Of a stretch of DNA of 64,000 nucleotides, positions 40,260 to 47,636 are shown piece by piece; position 1 is the first letter of the stretch; every line of letters starts with the position of its first letter. The DNA is from Streptomyces purpureus (GTDB lineage Bacteria > Actinomycetota > Actinomycetes > Streptomycetales > Streptomycetaceae). A model generated the notes under the pieces. That model did no database searches and was not told the DNA's origin. It saw only the letters and a list, made by a program, of their open reading frames with translations. The stretch lies in the NCBI RefSeq assembly GCF_014648195.1, contig NZ_BMQQ01000015.1, positions 31,362 through 95,361 of the forward strand. The letters are read 5' to 3'. The position numbers and the translations under genes are program-made.

Positions 40260-41442
40260 TGGGGGCCAGATCCGTGCCGGCGCCCCGCCGGCGGACCGCC
40301 ACCAGGTCCGTACGGGCCTCCGGCACCTCGGCCGTGGCCGCGGGCTCGGCCGGAACGTCCGCCGCGGAGGAGCCGCACACCGAACCGGAGCCGCAGCTGC
40401 TGCCCGTGCCGCAGCCCTCGGCCTCCCGCTCCACGTCCACGCGGTGCGCGGGCAGCGTCGGCGTGCCCGTGCCCTCCACCTCGAAACCGGCGTCCGCGAT
40501 CATGTCCAGGTCGGTCTTGCCGGCCTGGCCCTCGCTGGTGAGGTAGTCGCCGAGGAAGATCGAATTGGCGATGTGCAGCGCCAGCGGCTGCATCGAGCGC
40601 AGGTGCACCTCGCGGCCGCCGGCGATACGGACCTCGACGTCGGGGCAGACGAACCGGACCATCGCGAGGATCCGCAGGCAGCGCTGCGGAGTGAGGTTCC
40701 ACTCCTTGGCGAGCGGGGTGCCCTCGAAGGGGATGAGGAAGTTGACCGGCACCGAGTCCGAGCCCAGCTCGCGCAGCGCGTAGACGACGTCGACGAGGTC
40801 CTCGTCGCTCTCGCCCATGCCCGCGATCAGCCCGGAGCAGGCGGAGAGGCCCGCCGCGTGCGCCTTCTGCACGGTGTCCACCCGGTCCGCGTAGGTGTGG
40901 GTGGTGGTGATGTCCCCGTACGTCCCCTCGGACGTGTTGAGGTTGTGGTTGTACGCGTCGGCGCCGGCCTCCCGCAGCCGCTCCGCCTGGCCGTCGGAGA
41001 GCAGGCCGAGGCAGGCACACACCTCGACGCCCTCGTTCTGCTCCTTGATGGCCTCGATGGTCTTGCCGACCCGGTCGACGTCCCGGTCGGTCGGGCCGCG
41101 GCCGCTGGCCACCAGACAGACCCGCTTGGCGCCACCGGCGACACCGGCGGCGGCCGCCTGGGACGCCTCGTCCGGCTTCAGCCAGGTGTACTTGAGGATC
41201 TCGGCCTTGGAGCCCAGCCGCTGCGAGCAGTAGGAGCAGTCCTCGGGACAGAGTCCGGACTTCAGGTTGACCAGGTAGTTGAGCTTCACCCGGCGCCCGA
41301 ACCACTGGCGGCGGACCTTCCCGGCCGCGGCCACCACATCGAGCAGATCGTCGTCGGAGGTCGCCAGTACGGCGAGCGCTTCTTCACGGCTCGGCAGCTC
41401 GCGCCGCAGCCCCTTCTCCACCAGCGTGTTCAGCAGGTCCAT
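40252..41442 (-). CDS. bioB: Biotin synthase with a Cys-rich C-terminal tail
   Basis: A 396-residue radical-SAM enzyme. The [4Fe-4S] motif CPEDCSYCSQR (CxxxCxxC) lies near residue 61, with VNLKSGLCPED, YNHNLNTSEGTYGDI and RIAGGREVHLRSMQ, the [2Fe-2S] arginine region. Beyond the normal end at about residue 335 lies a tail of some 60 residues containing EGCGTGSSCGSGSVCG, four cysteines in a Gly/Ser linker. This tail is not part of the E. coli enzyme, and I recall similar tails in Streptomyces BioB. ATG 41442 was chosen by homology; longer frames lack support. It is the first gene of bioBAD. Confidence 0.95.
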   Translation of the reverse strand: MDLLNTLVEKGLRRELPSREEALAVLATSDDDLLDVVAAAGKVRRQWFGRRVKLNYLVNLKSGLCPEDCSYCSQRLGSKAEILKYTWLKPDEASQAAAAGVAGGAKRVCLVASGRGPTDRDVDRVGKTIEAIKEQNEGVEVCACLGLLSDGQAERLREAGADAYNHNLNTSEGTYGDITTTHTYADRVDTVQKAHAAGLSACSGLIAGMGESDEDLVDVVYALRELGSDSVPVNFLIPFEGTPLAKEWNLTPQRCLRILAMVRFVCPDVEVRIAGGREVHLRSMQPLALHIANSIFLGDYLTSEGQAGKTDLDMIADAGFEVEGTGTPTLPAHRVDVEREAEGCGTGSSCGSGSVCGSSAADVPAEPAATAEVPEARTDLVAVRRRGAGTDLAPNA

Positions 41443-41587
41443 GAGAGCCGATCTTTTCCTACGGCGCACCCCCTGGCCAAGGAGGAACTCAACAACAGAG
41501 CCCGTTTGAGGTGTGTGTATCGCCACACTCTGACCTCGACCCCGGCCGGTTAGGGTCTGTGCGCTGCCTACAAAAGGGATCCGCCAC

Positions 41588-42748
41588 ATGTACGGGGACA
41601 CGCACCGGACTCCATTCGACTGGACCGACGCCGAGGCGCGCCGCCGCGAGGAGGCCGGACTCGTCCGTACGCTCCGTCCCCGGGCAGCCGAGTCGGACCT
41701 CATGGACCTCGCGGGCAACGACTACCTCGGGCTGACCCGCCGTCCCGAGATCACCGAGGCGGCCGCGGCGGCGGCCCGCCGCTGGGGCGCGGGCGCCACC
41801 GGCTCCCGTCTGGTGACCGGCTCCACCGAACTCCACGCCGAGCTGGAGCGGGAACTCGCAGACTTCTGCGGGTTCGAGGCCGCGCTGGTCTTCTCCTCCG
41901 GCTACGCGGCCAACCTCGCCGCGCTCACCGCCCTCACCGGCCCAGACGGCCTCATCGTCTCCGACGCCGGGAACCACGCGTCCATCGTGGACGGCTGCCG
42001 GCTCTCCCGTGCCGAGACCGCGGTCGTGCCGCACGCCGACCCGGAGGCCGTACGCAAGACGCTCCAGGCCCACCCGGAGCGCCGGGCCCTGTGCGTGAGC
42101 GACTCGGTCTTCTCGGTGGACGGGGACGCGGCGCCGCTTCAGGCCCTCGCCGCGGCGTGCCGCGCGTACGGCGCCGCACTCGTCGTCGACGACGCCCACG
42201 GTCTCGGGGTCCTCGGACAGGGCGGCCGGGGTGCCCTGCACGCCGCCGGGCTCGCCGGCGACGCGGACGTCGTCGCGACCGTCACCCTCTCCAAGTCGCT
42301 CGGCAGCCAGGGCGGAGCGATCCTCGGGCCGGCCCGGGTCGTCGCCCATCTCGTCAACGCCGCCCGTACGTTCATCTTCGACACCGGCCTCGCCCCGGCC
42401 GCGGCGGGCGCCGCGCTGGCGAGCCTGCGGCTGCTGCGGGAAGAACCGGAGCTGGCCGGACGGGCCCGTACCGTCGCCGCCACACTCCACCGGCTGCTCA
42501 CGGAGGCCGGGCTGAGCGCCGCGCGTCCGGACGCGGCCGTGGTGTCCGTACGGGCGCCCTCGCCGCAGGCGGCGCTGGGCTGGGCGGCGGACTGCCGGGA
42601 ACAGGGCCTCGCCGTCGGCTGCTTCCGTCCCCCGTCGGTACCGGACGGCATCTCCCGGCTGCGGCTGACCGCACGCGCCGATCTTGACGACGAGCAGATC
42701 GGCGCGGCGGTCAGCACGATCCTGCGGACCGCCCCGTCAGAGAAGTGA
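41588..42748 (+). CDS. bioF: 8-amino-7-oxononanoate (KAPA) synthase
   Basis: A 386-residue alpha-oxoamine synthase: NDYLGLTRRPEITEA, GATGSRLVTGSTELHAELER, VVDDAHGLGVLGQGG and the PLP lysine in TLSKSLGSQGGAI near residue 237. It condenses pimeloyl thioester with alanine. It is divergent from bioBAD across a 145-base gap that holds a probable -10 TAGGGT (41554-41559) and a GTGTG/CACAC dyad (41511-41528), so the two arms may share control. AAAGGG precedes ATG 41588. Confidence 0.95.
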   Translation: MYGDTHRTPFDWTDAEARRREEAGLVRTLRPRAAESDLMDLAGNDYLGLTRRPEITEAAAAAARRWGAGATGSRLVTGSTELHAELERELADFCGFEAALVFSSGYAANLAALTALTGPDGLIVSDAGNHASIVDGCRLSRAETAVVPHADPEAVRKTLQAHPERRALCVSDSVFSVDGDAAPLQALAAACRAYGAALVVDDAHGLGVLGQGGRGALHAAGLAGDADVVATVTLSKSLGSQGGAILGPARVVAHLVNAARTFIFDTGLAPAAAGAALASLRLLREEPELAGRARTVAATLHRLLTEAGLSAARPDAAVVSVRAPSPQAALGWAADCREQGLAVGCFRPPSVPDGISRLRLTARADLDDEQIGAAVSTILRTAPSEK

Positions 42749-42946
42749 CCTGGTGAACGAGGTCCAGGCCGCCGCCGAGAAACGAAGCGGTGGCCTGGTG
42801 GTGTCCTTGGAGTCCCGTACAGCGAGGGCCGAGCCGCCGAGAAGGGCCGTCTCGACGCAGTTGTTCATCCCGACGCTGCGGCTGCTGCGCCGCCACTGTA
42901 AGCCGTCGGTCGAGGAGTTCTGCTGTCGTGCGAGGTAAGCAGACAT
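42737..42946 (-). CDS. DUF397 protein (small regulator partner)
   Basis: A 69-residue DUF397 protein: LQWRRSSRSVGMNNCVETAL, GSALAVRDSKDTTRPPL, and the closing AAWTSFTRSL. ATG 42946 follows GGGAGG. Its stop overlaps the bioF end by 12 bases on the opposite strand. DUF397 proteins sit beside XRE regulators such as WhiJ and are thought to act in the same developmental switch. Here the XRE gene lies 13 bases upstream in the same direction. Confidence 0.9.
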   Translation of the reverse strand: MSAYLARQQNSSTDGLQWRRSSRSVGMNNCVETALLGGSALAVRDSKDTTRPPLRFSAAAWTSFTRSLL

Positions 42947-42959
42947 CGGGGGTGCCTCC

Positions 42960-43826
42960 CTACGCGCCGTCACTGATTCCGGCGATGAGTTCCAACGAAT
43001 CGTCGGTCGAAAGGGCGTGCTCCTGCATGGCGCGGAACGCGGCGCTGTACGCGTCGAGGTCGTCATTCCGCTCCAGATAGAGGCTACTCGTCAAGTGGTC
43101 GAGAACGACAACGTCCAGATCAGAAATGTTCGGAAAGGAGAAGATAACGAAAGGCCCGGAGAGGCCGATGTACCCGCCCATCGTGAACGGCAGGACCTGC
43201 AACCGGACATGAGGCAACGCGCCCCACTCCACCAACTTCCGCAACTGCGCCCTCATCACTCCCGGGCCGCCCACCTGTCGCCGTAGCACCGCCTCGTCCA
43301 GCACCGCGCTGAACTCCAGCGGGGGATCGGCCCGCAGCACCTCCTGCCGCGTCAGCCGCACCTCCACCAGCGAGTCGACCGTCGTCGTCGGCAGTCCGTC
43401 CAGCGCCGACTGCGTGACCGCGCGCGCGTACTCGGGCGTCTGCAGCAGCCCCGGCACCACCGACGTCTCCAGCGTGCGCACCGTCCGGGCCTGCGACTCC
43501 AGGCTGATGAAGTCGCGGTACTGCGGCGGAATCACCCCACGATAGGCGTGCCACCACCCCGAGCCGCCTCCGTCGGCCGCCCCGGCCAGCGCCTCGAGCA
43601 GCGCCCGCAGCCGTGGCTCGGCCACCCCGTAGGCATCGAGCAGCCGGGTCACATCGGCGGTGGCCACCCCGCTGGCACCCGTCTCGATCCGGCTCACCTT
43701 CGACTGGTGCCAGCCCACCAGACCGGCCGCCTCGCCGCTGGTCAGCCCCGCGTCCAGACGGAGCCGGCGCAGCTCCTCGCCGAGCTTGCGCCGACGCACG
43801 GCGGGCCCATGGCGCATGCCCCGCAT
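42960..43826 (-). CDS. XRE-family regulator with DUF5753 domain (WhiJ-like)
   Basis: A 288-residue protein. The N-terminal HTH (LGEELRRLRLDAGLTSGEA, VGWHQSKVSRIETG) is followed by a DUF5753 effector domain (SGWWHAYRGVIPPQYRDF, VPGLLQTPEYARAV, LEFSAVLDEAVLRRQVGG, VLPFTMGGYIGLSGPF). I chose ATG 43826 for GGAAGGGAG upstream. Further in-frame ATGs lie both sides. It is followed by the DUF397 gene and faces an ATPase-type anti-sigma gene, the usual set around WhiJ-like loci. Confidence 0.92.
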   Translation of the reverse strand: MRGMRHGPAVRRRKLGEELRRLRLDAGLTSGEAAGLVGWHQSKVSRIETGASGVATADVTRLLDAYGVAEPRLRALLEALAGAADGGGSGWWHAYRGVIPPQYRDFISLESQARTVRTLETSVVPGLLQTPEYARAVTQSALDGLPTTTVDSLVEVRLTRQEVLRADPPLEFSAVLDEAVLRRQVGGPGVMRAQLRKLVEWGALPHVRLQVLPFTMGGYIGLSGPFVIFSFPNISDLDVVVLDHLTSSLYLERNDDLDAYSAAFRAMQEHALSTDDSLELIAGISDGA

Positions 43827-44055
43827 CACCGACTCCCTTCCGCGCGTGGCCAACGGGCCAGTGTGCCCGTCGGGCACGGTCCCGGGTGGCAGAGTTCACC
43901 GCATCGAGCGACAGATATATGCATATCTTGGTGGATCGACACCCAGGACAGCACCATCAGTGGCACTCTGGCGCGAAGCGCAAACCGCGGCCGACCTCAC
44001 AGAACATCCGCTCCGTGTCGGAGTCCGGCCCCGGTGGGAAAGGGACAGCGTCGCC

Positions 44056-44511
44056 ATGGCAGACCACCAGGAAGCAACCGTCACTCTGCCGAGCGATCCC
44101 GCCTCGGTCTCCGCCGCCCGCAGATATGTCGCCGAGGTGCTCGCAGCCTGGGGCCTCCCCGACGATGCCGAGGTCGCCGAGACCGTCCGGCTCATCGTCT
44201 CGGAACTGGCCACCAACGCCGTCCAGCACACCTTCGGACAGTCACCCACCTTCACCGTCGACGTGCGCCTCGAACGCGACGAGGAGCTCCACATCGGCGT
44301 CACCGACAGCCATCCGCGCTGGCCCAAACGCCTCCCCGCCGCCGTCCAGCAGGACAACGGCCGGGGCATGGCCATCATCCGCTGGCTGATCGCCGAGTGC
44401 GGCGGCCGCCTCTTCGTGCTCCCCACCGCCGAAGGCGGCAAGACCGTACGCATCGCCGTGCCCTGGACCGTGGCCGCGGGACCCGAACTGACCGGAGCCC
44501 CCGTCGCCTAG
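44056..44511 (+). CDS. HATPase anti-sigma-type ATP-binding protein
   Basis: A 151-residue single-domain GHKL ATPase: LPSDPASVSAARRYVAEVL at the start, the N-box ETVRLIVSELATNAVQH near residue 55, and the G1 region in DSHPRWPKR plus QQDNGRGMAII near residue 98. It resembles the RsbW/SpoIIAB-like anti-sigma or kinase proteins that are numerous in Streptomyces. AAAGGGA precedes ATG 44056. A perfect 17-bp hairpin follows the stop. It is divergent from the XRE/DUF397 pair. Confidence 0.9.
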   Translation: MADHQEATVTLPSDPASVSAARRYVAEVLAAWGLPDDAEVAETVRLIVSELATNAVQHTFGQSPTFTVDVRLERDEELHIGVTDSHPRWPKRLPAAVQQDNGRGMAIIRWLIAECGGRLFVLPTAEGGKTVRIAVPWTVAAGPELTGAPVA

Positions 44512-44554
44512 GGGTGGGCCGCCCCGGAGTGGGATACCCGGGGCGGCCCACCCC
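44511..44554. terminator. Strong bidirectional terminator
   Basis: A perfect 17-base-pair stem: 44511-44527 pairs with 44538-44554 around a 10-base loop. It begins on the last base of the ATPase stop codon and ends 11 bases before the end of the converging NlpC/P60 gene, so it serves both. Confidence 0.85.
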
Positions 44555-44565
44555 CTGGCGCTCTG

Positions 44566-45042
44566 TCAGTTCACGCGCCCGTACCAGACGCGGGAGGTCC
44601 AGATCCGGTCCAGCTTCACCCACGATCCCGTCTTGGGTGAGTGCCAGATCTTGCCGTGACCGGCGTAGATCCCCACGTGGTAGACGCCCCGCCCCGAGTG
44701 GAAGAAGACCAGGTCTCCCTTGCGGCGGTGGGAGGCGGAGATGTGCCGGGTGCGGTTGTACTGGGCCTGTGCGGTGCGGGGCAGGGCTTTGCCGGCCTTC
44801 TTGTAGGAGTAGAGCGTGAGGCCCGAGCAGTCGAAGCGATACGGGCCCGCCGCGCCGTACTGGTACGGCGAGCCCTTCTTGGACACGGCGACCTTCAGTG
44901 CCTTCGCGGCGTGGAACGTCGCTGCCTCGGCCTCCGGAGCGGCTCCCGGGGCAAGCAGCGTGCCGCCGACGGCGGCGAGGGTGAGGGCGGAGACTGCTCC
45001 GGCGCGGGACAGCAGGAACGGGACATGAATCTGCGCGCTCAT
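44566..45042 (-). CDS. Secreted NlpC/P60 cell-wall hydrolase
   Basis: A 158-residue exported protein. A signal peptide lies at residues 1-42 (LLSRAGAVSALTLAAVGGTL, cleavage after AEA). The NlpC/P60 domain carries the catalytic Cys in YRFDCSGLTLY near residue 70, His in GVYHVGIYAG near 121, and a third polar residue in KIWHSPK near 133. Enzymes of this type cut peptidoglycan stem peptides. GAAGGG precedes ATG 45042. The upstream region holds a c-di-AMP riboswitch, as seen for other actinobacterial wall hydrolases. Confidence 0.94.
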   Translation of the reverse strand: MSAQIHVPFLLSRAGAVSALTLAAVGGTLLAPGAAPEAEAATFHAAKALKVAVSKKGSPYQYGAAGPYRFDCSGLTLYSYKKAGKALPRTAQAQYNRTRHISASHRRKGDLVFFHSGRGVYHVGIYAGHGKIWHSPKTGSWVKLDRIWTSRVWYGRVN

Positions 45043-45049
45043 GCGCAAC

Positions 45050-45235
45050 CCTTCGTCAGCCGCCTGTGAAGGATGGCCTGTCGGGTTCGGGCTGGCGAAG
45101 TTGCCCGGCCGCTGACGCGGCTTCACCCCGAGGAACAGCCCCACTGTCCGGCCGTCCCGTCTTGCTCGGGTCCTCCACTCCTGCCGATCCACTCCTGTCG
45201 ACCAGACATCCGGAGCGGCGGCAGGACTCGGCGTC
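45050..45235 (-). ncRNA. c-di-AMP (ydaO/yuaA) riboswitch
   Basis: In minus-strand sense the leader contains the conserved blocks in order: CGCCGAGTCCTGCCG (about 45220-45235), GACAGGAGTGGATCGGCAGG, GGGGTGAAGCCGC, CCCGAACCCGACAGG, and the closing CAGGCGGCTGACGAAGG, which ends next to the ribosome site of the NlpC/P60 gene. These are the signature elements of the ydaO class, which represses wall-hydrolase genes in response to c-di-AMP. Limits were set by eye. The rest of the gap (45236-45537) shows no gene. Confidence 0.85.
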
Positions 45236-45537
45236 CGCCCGGACCGCCCCGCCGTGGTGGCGGGGGCTTGTCGTCGTCAGGGATCTTGACGCACGGCTGG
45301 TCCGATTTCCGAGACGAAACGGCGATATGTGAGTCTCGTCACGACTGGTCCATTCGGGTGGACGACGTCGGTTCCGCGTAACCTCCGACTGCTTTGATGA
45401 GCGTTGTACCAGCGGCGGAACATCCGGTTCGGCCAGATGTGTACTCGGGTTGTGCAACTCGCCCCGCGCAGCGGACGGGCTATCAGGTCCACCGAACAGG
45501 GGATCACGACTGGCTCTGGACAGAGTCCGCGTGTCTG

Positions 45538-45843
45538 TCAACCGGCGGGCATACGAGGTACGGTCACTCGCCCCGACCGCCGCTCCCCGTCCAACACCCG
45601 CAGGGCGCGCGCCAAAGTCTCCGCATGCACTTCGATCTCCCCGCGCGCGTGCATCAGGTCCAGTGCGTCGCGCAGGGCGGCCGCGCGCCCCACCAGGGCC
45701 TGAGCGGCCCGCAGTGCGCCATAGGTGTGCTCGGTACGCGCCGGATTGATCCGGCCGAGGAGATCCACCACCGCGAGATACGCGTCGACGAACTCCCCCT
45801 CCGCGCGCGTCAGTGCCGGGAGCGGCGGCAGCTCGGGAACCAT
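45538..45843 (-). CDS. Small hypothetical protein downstream of the ClpP homologue
   Basis: A 101-residue, mostly helical protein (EGEFVDAYLAVVDLLGRI, YGALRAAQALVGRAAALRD, IEVHAETLARALRVLDGE). I recognise no domain. It starts 6 bases after the stop of the ClpP-like gene and must be co-transcribed with it. A helical bundle that binds or caps the ClpP homologue would fit, but there is no sequence evidence. Codon usage is normal for the window. Confidence 0.65.
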   Translation of the reverse strand: MVPELPPLPALTRAEGEFVDAYLAVVDLLGRINPARTEHTYGALRAAQALVGRAAALRDALDLMHARGEIEVHAETLARALRVLDGERRSGRVTVPRMPAG

Positions 45844-45849
45844 CCCCGC

Positions 45850-46473
45850 TCAGCCGATCCGGCCCGCACCGCTCGCCCCGCGGCTGCTGATGACATGGTC
45901 CACCAGTCCGTACTCCTTGGCCCGCGTCGCGTCGAAGACGCGAGCCCGCTCGATGTCGGCGTCGATCCGCTCCCGGCTCTGTCCGGTGTGGCGGGTGAGC
46001 ATCCCGGCGAGCTGGTCCCGCAGCCGCAGCACCTCGCGGGCCTGGATCTCCAGGTCGGACGGCTGCCCCTGGACCGGCTCACCCGTCGCGGGCTGCTCGA
46101 CCACCACCCGCGCCCCAGGGAGCGCCAGCCGCTTGCCGGGCGCGCCGGCGGCGAGCAGTACGGCGGCCGTCGACGCGGCCTGGCCGAGGCAGGTGGTCTC
46201 CACGTCGCAGGTGACGACCTGCATCGTGTCGTAGATCGCCGACATGGCGCTGACCGCTCCGCCCGGCGAGTTGATGTACAGCGAGATGTCCCGGTCCGGG
46301 TCGGCGTACTCGAGGTGCAGGAGCTGCGCGATCACGTCGTTGGCCGAAGCCTCGTCGATCGGGGTGCCCAGGAAGACGATCCGGTTCTCCAGGAGCTTGG
46401 AGTACGGGTCGAGGGTGCGGATGCCGAAGCTGGTGCGCTCGGTGAACTCGGGGAGTACGTGACGAAGCTGCAT
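45850..46473 (-). CDS. ClpP homologue lacking catalytic His and Asp
   Basis: A 207-residue protein collinear with E. coli ClpP across its length: ENRIVFLGTPID, LYINSPGGAVSAMSAIYDTM, CLGQAASTAAVLLAAGAPG, and AKEYGLVDHVI. The nucleophile Ser of GQAAS is kept. The catalytic His of the MIHQP motif is Glu here (VVEQP), and the catalytic Asp is Ala (IERARV against ERDRF). It probably assembles like ClpP but should not cleave peptides by itself, similar to plant and cyanobacterial ClpR. ATG 46473 was chosen from alignment to the family start. It is divergent from a Phd antitoxin across a TGTAC/GTACA dyad. Confidence 0.92.
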   Translation of the reverse strand: MQLRHVLPEFTERTSFGIRTLDPYSKLLENRIVFLGTPIDEASANDVIAQLLHLEYADPDRDISLYINSPGGAVSAMSAIYDTMQVVTCDVETTCLGQAASTAAVLLAAGAPGKRLALPGARVVVEQPATGEPVQGQPSDLEIQAREVLRLRDQLAGMLTRHTGQSRERIDADIERARVFDATRAKEYGLVDHVISSRGASGAGRIG

Positions 46474-46487
46474 GAGGGCGCCTCCTT

Positions 46488-46524
46488 CTGTAAAAAATGT
46501 ACAGGACGTACAGACCGTTATGAT
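46488..46524. promoter_or_regulatory. Shared operator between the ClpP-like and antitoxin genes
   Basis: TGTAC (46498-46502) and GTACA (46508-46512) form a dyad with a 5-base centre. An outer pair CTGTA (46488-46492) and TACAG (46509-46513) adds a third half-site. On the plus strand a -10 TATGAT (46519-46524) lies 6 bases before the antitoxin ATG, predicting a leaderless mRNA. A Phd-type protein would be the natural ligand, so it may control both directions. Confidence 0.6.
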
Positions 46525-46530
46525 GGGAGC

Positions 46531-46815
46531 ATGGCCTACGAGATTCCGGTGACGCAAGCGCGGGCAGAGCTCGCCGATCTGATCAACCGCGTCGTGTACG
46601 GCGGCGAGCGCGTGGTGGTGACCCGCCATGGCAAACCGCTCGTCGCCCTGGTCTCCGCCGCTGACCTGGAACGTCTGGAGAGCGCCGGGCAGGAGACCGA
46701 GGAGCAGGTGATCAGCTCCGTCTCCACCGTCCGCACGCTGACGTCCGCTCCCGGCGAACAGGGCCGCTTCGGCATCGCCGCCAAGCACCGGCAGCCGGGA
46801 GACAGCTCAGGGTGA
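46531..46815 (+). CDS. Phd/YefM-family antitoxin without a visible toxin
   Basis: A 94-residue protein with a Phd/YefM N-terminal DNA-binding domain: YEIPVTQARAELADLINRV, GGERVVVTRHGKPLVALVS and AADLERLESA (residues 3-55). A variable C-terminal tail (EQVISSVSTVRTL) would normally bind the toxin. No RelE- or Doc-type gene follows; the next gene is ureA, 190 bases on. Its divergent partner is a ClpP homologue. Antitoxins of this class are often cleared by Clp proteases, so the pairing is suggestive. The start is ATG 46531. Confidence 0.9.
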   Translation: MAYEIPVTQARAELADLINRVVYGGERVVVTRHGKPLVALVSAADLERLESAGQETEEQVISSVSTVRTLTSAPGEQGRFGIAAKHRQPGDSSG

Positions 46816-47005
46816 CAGCGGCCACGCGCGCTCCCCGATGACCATGGACGCGCAAAGCTCCAGTTAACGAGCCGGAAAAACTTCCGCCCTAACGTGCAAT
46901 GTCTGACCCTGTGGGCCGTCACAGCCGATCGGAGCCCTGTCCAAGATCGGTAGGGTCCGGCTGCGTCCAGGCCTCTCGCCTGGTGGACAAGTGTGAGGTG
47001 GAAGC

Positions 47006-47308
<303 letters not shown>

Positions 47309-47324
47309 GCGGGGCGCGCCGCCG

Positions 47325-47636
47325 ATGATCCCCGGAGAGATCCTCTACGCCGACACCCCGGTGCCCCTCAACGCGGGCCGTCCGGTCACACGTGTCACCG
47401 TCCTCAACGCCGCCGACCGGCCCGTCCAGGTCGGCTCCCACTACCACTTCGCCGAGGCCAACCCCGGCCTCCACTTCGACCGCGCCGCCGCCCGCGGCCT
47501 GCGGCTCAACATCGCGGCCGGCACCGCGGTGCGCTTCGAACCCGGCATCCCCGTCGACGTCGAACTCGTCCCCCTGGCCGGCCGCCGGATCGTGCCCGGG
47601 CTGCGCGGCGAGACCGGAGGGCCGCTCGATGCCTGA
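47325..47636 (+). CDS. ureB: Urease beta subunit
   Basis: A 103-residue beta subunit: IPGEILYADTPVPLNAGR, VGSHYHFAEANPGLHFDR, AAARGLRLNIAAGTAVRFEPG, and a C-terminal VPLAGRRIVPGLRG. It overlaps ureC by 8 bases. The start is ATG 47325; the frame is open upstream without a better start. The genes for gamma and beta are separate, as in enterobacteria, not fused as in plants or Helicobacter. Confidence 0.97.
   Translation: MIPGEILYADTPVPLNAGRPVTRVTVLNAADRPVQVGSHYHFAEANPGLHFDRAAARGLRLNIAAGTAVRFEPGIPVDVELVPLAGRRIVPGLRGETGGPLDA

Noticed and set aside
41489..41510. BioQ/BirA-type operator in the bioF-bioB spacer
   Set aside because: The CTCAA/TTGAG and GTGTG/CACAC dyads are too short and too imperfect to assign to a known biotin regulator. 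I mention the second only as a feature of the spacer.
41489..42490. A 333-codon gene antisense to bioF
   Set aside because: It is a shadow frame of bioF with valine/glycine/arginine-rich low-complexity translation and no domain.
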